From positions 1 through 34,614 of the forward strand of contig NZ_BDCC01000031.1 of assembly GCF_001613305.1 (NCBI RefSeq): DNA of 34,614 nucleotides, given 5' to 3'. The translations under genes were made by a program, and so were the position numbers. Below are positions 30,520 to 34,614 of the stretch, one piece after another (within the stretch, counting starts at the first letter, position 1; every line of letters starts with the position of its first letter). The notes below the pieces were generated by a model. It made no database searches, was not told where the DNA came from, and saw nothing but the letters and a program-made list of their open reading frames with translations. Source of the stretch: Nocardia vaccinii NBRC 15922 (lineage in GTDB: Bacteria; Actinomycetota; Actinomycetes; Mycobacteriales; Mycobacteriaceae).

Positions 30520-30557
30520 GCACGGTGAATCGGCTCGGTACGAGAGGTGAGACGCAG

Positions 30558-31703
30558 ATGGCACGCGCGGCATGGAGCGACGACGAGGTCGAGGCGGTCC
30601 GGGAGCTGGCGAGGGATTTCTTCGCCAAGGAGGTCGTCCCGCACGAGGAGAAGTTCGTCGAGCAGGGCCATCCCGACCGTGAGCTGTACAACCGGGCGGG
30701 CGAGCTGGGGCTGCTGTGCGCGGCGATTCCGACCGAATACGGCGGCGGCGGAGGCACTTTCGCGCACGAGGCGGCCATCATCGAGGAGCAGTCCTTCGGG
30801 GGCGAGGGCGCACTCGGCATGCCGGTGCACTCCTCGATCATCGCGCCCTATCTGGCGCATTTCGGCAGCGAGGACCTCAAGCGGCGGGTGCTGCCGAAGG
30901 CGGCCAGCGGTGAGATGGTGCTCGCGATCGGCATGACCGAGCCGGGCACCGGGTCGGACCTGCAGGCCATCAAGACCCGTGCGGTGCGTGAGGGTGACGA
31001 GTACGTCATTACCGGGTCGAAGATCTTCATCTCCAACGGCTGGCTGTGCGACGGCATCATCCTCGCGGTCAAGACCGATCCGACCAAGGGGGCGGCGGGC
31101 GTCTCGCTGATCTTCGCCGAGGTCGGCGACGATACGCCCGGCTTCAAGCGCGGCCGGATCCTGTCGAAGATCGGCGGTAAGGGCCAGGACACCGCGGAGC
31201 TGTTCTTCGACGGGCTGCGGGTGCCGGCCTCGAATCTGCTCGGTGAGGCCGAGGGGCAGGGCTTCTATCAGATGATGCAACTGCTCGCGCAGGAGCGGCT
31301 GGTCACCGCGATCATGGCGGTGGCCATGATGGAGAAGGCCGTCGAGTTGACCGTGGAGTACACCAAGGGGCGCGAGGCGTTCGGCAAGCCGCTGTTCGCG
31401 ATGCAGAACACCAAATTCGAACTCGCCGAGTGCAAGACCATCGCGCGGGTGAGCCGCACCTTCCTCGACGACGCCATCAGCAAGCATCTTCGTGGCGAAC
31501 TCGACATTCCCACCGCTGCCATGGCGAAATATTGGCTGACCGATCAGTTGGGTATTGTGGTGGACCGTTGTCTGCAACTCTTCGGCGGCTATGGATACAT
31601 GACGGAATACCCGATCTCCCAGCTCTACACGGGCGCCCGGATCCTGCGTATCCTGGCCGGTTCGAACGAGGTGATGAAGGATCTCATTGCCCGCTCACTC
31701 TGA
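30558..31703 (+). CDS. Acyl-CoA dehydrogenase, long-chain (LCAD/IVD-type active site)
   Basis: The 381-residue flavoenzyme has the family signatures GMTEPGTGSDLQAIKT, ITGSKIFISNGWLCD, QERLVTAIMAVAMMEKAVE, GREAFGKPL and LFGGYGYMTEYPISQLYTGA. It oxidises acyl-CoA to enoyl-CoA, passing electrons to ETF. At the place where MCAD has its catalytic Glu (YEG), this protein has Ala367 (ILAGSNE). Instead Glu259 in MMEKAVE aligns with the catalytic Glu of long-chain and isovaleryl-CoA dehydrogenases, so it should be active on such substrates. ATG 30558 has GAGAGGTGAG upstream. The following TetR gene overlaps its 3' end by 17 bp. Confidence 0.93.
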   Translation: MARAAWSDDEVEAVRELARDFFAKEVVPHEEKFVEQGHPDRELYNRAGELGLLCAAIPTEYGGGGGTFAHEAAIIEEQSFGGEGALGMPVHSSIIAPYLAHFGSEDLKRRVLPKAASGEMVLAIGMTEPGTGSDLQAIKTRAVREGDEYVITGSKIFISNGWLCDGIILAVKTDPTKGAAGVSLIFAEVGDDTPGFKRGRILSKIGGKGQDTAELFFDGLRVPASNLLGEAEGQGFYQMMQLLAQERLVTAIMAVAMMEKAVELTVEYTKGREAFGKPLFAMQNTKFELAECKTIARVSRTFLDDAISKHLRGELDIPTAAMAKYWLTDQLGIVVDRCLQLFGGYGYMTEYPISQLYTGARILRILAGSNEVMKDLIARSL

Positions 31704-32328
31704 AACCCGTCCCGCGACGTCCGCCGAGGCCCCGGCGCGCCGTCGGCTCGATCCCGACGAACGTCGCGCCCAGATTCTGGCCCGCGCCATCGAGATGTTC
31801 GGGGAACGCCCTTACGCGGCGGTGTCCACCGCGGAACTCGCGCAGCGTGCCGGGGTGGCCCGCGGCCTGATCAACCACTATTTCGGCAATAAGCGCGACC
31901 TGTATCTGGCGGTGGTGCGCCGGATGGTGACCTTGCCCAGGCCGGACGACATGGTGCTGCCGACCGGCACGGACCGGGAGCGAGTCGACGCAAGTGTGGC
32001 GTGGTTGCTGGACATCATCGGTGAGCACGGCAGCACCTGGGTGAAAGTGACCGGGCACGAGGGGATCGGCGACGATCCGGAGGTGCAGCGCATCCTGGAC
32101 GAGGCCGACGACGCGGCCGCGGCCCGGTTACTGGATATGGTGGGCCTGAGCGGGTCCCGGCACACGGCTGAACTTCGGGCGCTGGTGCGTGCCTACGGCG
32201 GCATGGTGAAAACCGCTGGGCGCGAATGGATCATCCGCGGCACCCTGACCCGCGAACAGGTGCACATCCTGCTGGCGGACATGTTGTTCGCGTTGATCAC
32301 CACGTCGTTCCCGAAGATCGACCGCTGA
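31687..32328 (+). CDS. TetR-family regulator coupled to the acyl-CoA dehydrogenase gene
   Basis: The 213-residue protein has a TetR DNA-binding domain (RRAQILARAIEMFGERPYAA, RAGVARGLINHYFGNKRDLY) and a helical effector domain. The TTG start at 31687 has AAGGA 6 nt upstream and lies inside the acyl-CoA dehydrogenase gene, implying translational coupling. A later start would still leave the DNA-binding domain intact. It probably represses this fatty-acid operon and responds to an acyl-CoA, which is inference. Confidence 0.87.
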   Translation: MPAHSETRPATSAEAPARRRLDPDERRAQILARAIEMFGERPYAAVSTAELAQRAGVARGLINHYFGNKRDLYLAVVRRMVTLPRPDDMVLPTGTDRERVDASVAWLLDIIGEHGSTWVKVTGHEGIGDDPEVQRILDEADDAAAARLLDMVGLSGSRHTAELRALVRAYGGMVKTAGREWIIRGTLTREQVHILLADMLFALITTSFPKIDR

Positions 32329-32347
32329 TCGGAGCCGCGCCGGGTGC

Positions 32348-33415
32348 TCACTCCTGGGTGCGGGCCCGGCTGGGTTGCACGCGGGGCGGCTCGTTCGGCA
32401 TCTTCGGGTACTGCGGCGGCCACGGGGCATCCAGCAGGCCCGAATCCTGATCGCGCGCAGCCATTTTCAAGAGCGGTTCGATGGACTGGGGAGTACGGTC
32501 GGCCCACGGATCGCCGAATTCGGCGACCCGTTCGGGCACCGTCGCGATCGTGAGTTCATCGGGCACGACGGTGTCCAGGGCGTCCCAGGAGATCGGCGTG
32601 GACACCTGCGCGCCGACCTTGGGACGTACGCACCAGGCCCCGAAAACCGTTCTGTGTGGGGCATTCTGGTTGTAGTCGATGAAGACCCGGCTGCCGCGCA
32701 GCTCCTTCCACCACTGCGCGGTGATCCGGTCCGGGTGGCGGCGTTCGAGTTCGCGGGCCAGGGCCACCGAGGCGGCGCGGACCTGATAGCCGTCCCAGCG
32801 CGGTTCCAGTGCGACGTAGATGTGCAGGCCGCGGGAGCCGGATGTCTTCACTCGGGAGTCGATGCCCAGTTCGGCGAAAAGCTCGCGGGTGCGGATCGCC
32901 GCCTCGCGCAGGTCGGTGAATCCGATGCCGGGGGAGGGGTCCAGGTCGATCCGCAGTTCGTCGGCGATGGCGAGGTCGCCGAGGACCTCGGTCACGGCCC
33001 GAGGCGTGGGGGTGTCTCCGGCGGCGGTGTCGGGCGGGCCGGCGTAGGCGTGGTTGGCCCAGACGTGAAAACCCAAGCAGCCGAGATTGACCGCCCACAG
33101 GATGTGCGCGAGGTCGGCGGCGACGAGGGCGTCGCTGGTAGTGCCGTTGGGGGTGGCGACCTTGGTGGTCTGGAGCCAATCCGGAACCGACGCGGGCACC
33201 CGCTTCTGGAACCAGGATTTGCCGCTCGCCCCGTCCGGATACCGTTCCAGCAGCACCGGCCGGTCGCCGATGGTGCGCATGATCGGTTCCTCGACGGCCT
33301 GGTAGTAGCGCACCAGATCGAGTTTCGTCTCGCCGCGCTTGGTGAAGTAGACCTTGTCGGGATTGCTGATTCGCACGGTGCGCCCGGCGGCCTCGACGTC
33401 GATGGCGGCACTCAT
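32348..33415 (-). CDS. Prim-PolC / LigD-type archaeo-eukaryotic primase-polymerase
   Basis: The 355-residue protein is a stand-alone LigD polymerase-domain homologue. It has IDLDP (Asp157 and Asp159, metal ligands), SGSRGLHIYVAL (the SxH motif) and RVFIDYNQNA (third acidic motif), with VYFTKRGETKLDLVRYY and VLLERYPDGASGKSWFQKR near the N-terminus. It adds ribo- or deoxynucleotides in short gap filling. ATG 33415 overlaps the ligase stop (ATGA), so polymerase and ligase are co-translated. The pair matches mycobacterial Prim-PolC (Rv3730c) with LigC (Rv3731), reported to work in gap repair and base excision repair. There is no nuclease domain, unlike full LigD. It converges on the TetR gene with a 19-bp gap. 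Confidence 0.9.
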   Translation of the reverse strand: MSAAIDVEAAGRTVRISNPDKVYFTKRGETKLDLVRYYQAVEEPIMRTIGDRPVLLERYPDGASGKSWFQKRVPASVPDWLQTTKVATPNGTTSDALVAADLAHILWAVNLGCLGFHVWANHAYAGPPDTAAGDTPTPRAVTEVLGDLAIADELRIDLDPSPGIGFTDLREAAIRTRELFAELGIDSRVKTSGSRGLHIYVALEPRWDGYQVRAASVALARELERRHPDRITAQWWKELRGSRVFIDYNQNAPHRTVFGAWCVRPKVGAQVSTPISWDALDTVVPDELTIATVPERVAEFGDPWADRTPQSIEPLLKMAARDQDSGLLDAPWPPQYPKMPNEPPRVQPSRARTQE

Positions 33416-34494
33416 CGGCGTGCCTCGGCGAAGATATCGGCGAGTTCGGCGGGCGCGACCTGCTCGAGCTGGGCGTACGTACACGATTCCGGGGTGCGGT
33501 CGTCGCGGAATCGGACCAGGCGCCCGCCGTGTCGTAATCGGCCGGCCATGACGTGTTCGTAGCGGACTTCGGCGACCAGTTCGGGGCGCAGCGCCTCCCA
33601 GGACAGATCCTTGGTGCCGGTCCAGCGGCTCACTCCGCCGGGCATCTTGCCCTCGGCCTTGGCCTGGGCGGCGGCATCGGCCCATTGTCGCCACGGATGG
33701 TTGTCCAGCGCGTTCTCGCGTAGTGGCTGGAGTTCTTCGACGAGGGCGGCTCGGCGGGCGGCGGTGAAACTGCTGGCCACGCCGACGTGATGCAGATTTC
33801 CCTGCTCGTCGTACAGACCCAGCAGCAGGGAGCCGACGCCCTGACCGTCCTTGTGCCAGCGGAATCCGGCCACCACGCAGTCGGCGGTGCGTTCGTGCTT
33901 GACCTTGATCATCACCCGCTTGTCCTGCAGATATGCCAGATCACCGGCCTTGACCACGACACCGTCGAATCCGGCGCCCTCGAAGCGGGTGAACCAGTCC
34001 CGGGCGAGTACCGGATCGGTGGTGATCGGGGTGAGGTGTACGCGGTCGAGTGAATGGTCGAGGATCGATTCGAGGATCTTGCGACGTTCGGCGAACGGCT
34101 CGCCGGTCAGATCCCGATCGCCGAGGGCGAGCAGATCGAACGCCACGAAACTGGCCGGGGTCTCCACGGCGAGTTTGTTCACCCGCGAAGCGGCCGGATG
34201 CAGGCGATTCTGCAAGGTGTCGAAATCCAGGCCGTGTTCGGTGACCGCGACGATCTCGCCGTCCACCACACACCGCTGCGGCAGCGCCTGCGCGAGCAGT
34301 GTCACCAGCTCGGGGAAATAGCGGGTGAGCGGGCGGTCGTTGCGGGAGCCGAGTTCGATTTCGTCGCCGTCGCGAAATACGATGCAGCGGAAGCCATCCC
34401 ACTTGGGCTCGTAGAACAGTTCCGGATCGTCCGGCAATGCGGACGCGGATTTCGCCAGCATCGGTTTGACCGGCGGCATGAGGGGCAGATCCAC
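33412..34494 (-). CDS. ligC: ATP-dependent DNA ligase C
   Basis: The 360-residue ligase has motif I EPKWDGFR (Lys31, adenylated), CVVDGEIVAV (motif III), GFDGVVVKAG (motif IV), MIKVKHERTADCV (motif V) and a C-terminal OB fold (SLLLGLYDEQGNLHHVGVAS). It seals nicks with ATP. I chose GTG 34494, giving VDLPLMPPVKPMLAKS as in LigC proteins, with AGGAGG 5 nt upstream; the open frame reaches 34584 but the extra residues look non-coding. It is the first gene of a two-gene repair operon with Prim-PolC. Confidence 0.92.
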   Translation of the reverse strand: MDLPLMPPVKPMLAKSASALPDDPELFYEPKWDGFRCIVFRDGDEIELGSRNDRPLTRYFPELVTLLAQALPQRCVVDGEIVAVTEHGLDFDTLQNRLHPAASRVNKLAVETPASFVAFDLLALGDRDLTGEPFAERRKILESILDHSLDRVHLTPITTDPVLARDWFTRFEGAGFDGVVVKAGDLAYLQDKRVMIKVKHERTADCVVAGFRWHKDGQGVGSLLLGLYDEQGNLHHVGVASSFTAARRAALVEELQPLRENALDNHPWRQWADAAAQAKAEGKMPGGVSRWTGTKDLSWEALRPELVAEVRYEHVMAGRLRHGGRLVRFRDDRTPESCTYAQLEQVAPAELADIFAEARR

Positions 34495-34614
34495 ACGATC
34501 CTCCTGGCTGTGTTTTCGGCCTCCGCTTCGCTCCGGTGTGTTCGTGGCCCCCTGAGTCTCGCTGTTCGGGCGTGTGTCGGGCACTCGTTCATCGCACCCG
34601 CCGCGCGTCCGAAC
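34495..34614 (-). promoter_or_regulatory. Upstream region of ligC, cut by the window end
   Basis: This 120-bp stretch contains the AGGAGG ribosome-binding site of ligC at its left edge. I see no clear promoter and no other gene. Confidence 0.3.

Noticed and set aside
1..34614. CRISPR arrays, insertion sequences, tRNA or rRNA genes
   Set aside because: No spaced direct repeats, transposase-like proteins, terminal inverted repeats with target duplications, or recognisable tRNA/rRNA sequences were seen.

Overview
The window comes from a high-GC actinobacterium of the mycolic-acid group. A Nocardia-like genome is my best guess from codon use, the frequent GTG starts, an Rpf-type transglycosylase, a LigC/Prim-PolC pair and mutA-mutB-meaB. 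I recognise no rRNA, tRNA, insertion sequence or CRISPR array.

Layout. (1) 2-3055: 3' part of a hybrid histidine kinase with tandem HAMP repeats. (2) 3065-5676: a DUF3097 gene, then a divergent NfeD-SPFH operon closed by a hairpin terminator. (3) 5760-11319: three genes joined by ATGA overlaps. They encode a Tat-type lipoprotein resembling a sugar-binding protein, two ABC permease domains fused in one chain, and a membrane-anchored TPR protein. No ATPase gene accompanies them, and the permease loops that normally contact an ATPase are eroded. This is the best candidate for an undescribed system. (4) 11320-14241: a structured leader, a small Rpf-like protein with a strong terminator, and an MFS exporter fused in frame to a MarR regulator. 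(5) 14219-17018, minus strand: a saccharopine dehydrogenase-like reductase, a decayed reductase gene, a soluble Ser/Thr kinase, and a methyltransferase that has lost its core. (6) 17141-23435: a TVP38 membrane protein, then divergent mutA-mutB-meaB for methylmalonyl-CoA metabolism. (7) 23476-26715, minus strand: amidohydrolase, nucleoside hydrolase and flavin monooxygenase, the last facing a TetR gene across a clear operator region. (8) 27444-30319: a type II thioesterase, a DUF2784 membrane protein and a zinc-knuckle SDR without the usual catalytic Tyr. (9) 30558-34494: a long-chain-type acyl-CoA dehydrogenase with a coupled TetR, then the ligC/Prim-PolC repair operon.

From memory, the order DUF3097, NfeD, SPFH ... 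TVP38, mutA, mutB, meaB matches the Mycobacterium tuberculosis Rv1486c-Rv1496 neighbourhood. If so, the 5.7-17.1 kb segment (three-gene system, rpf, MFS-MarR, kinase and gene remnants) is an accessory block inside a conserved frame. The two broken genes also lie in that block.
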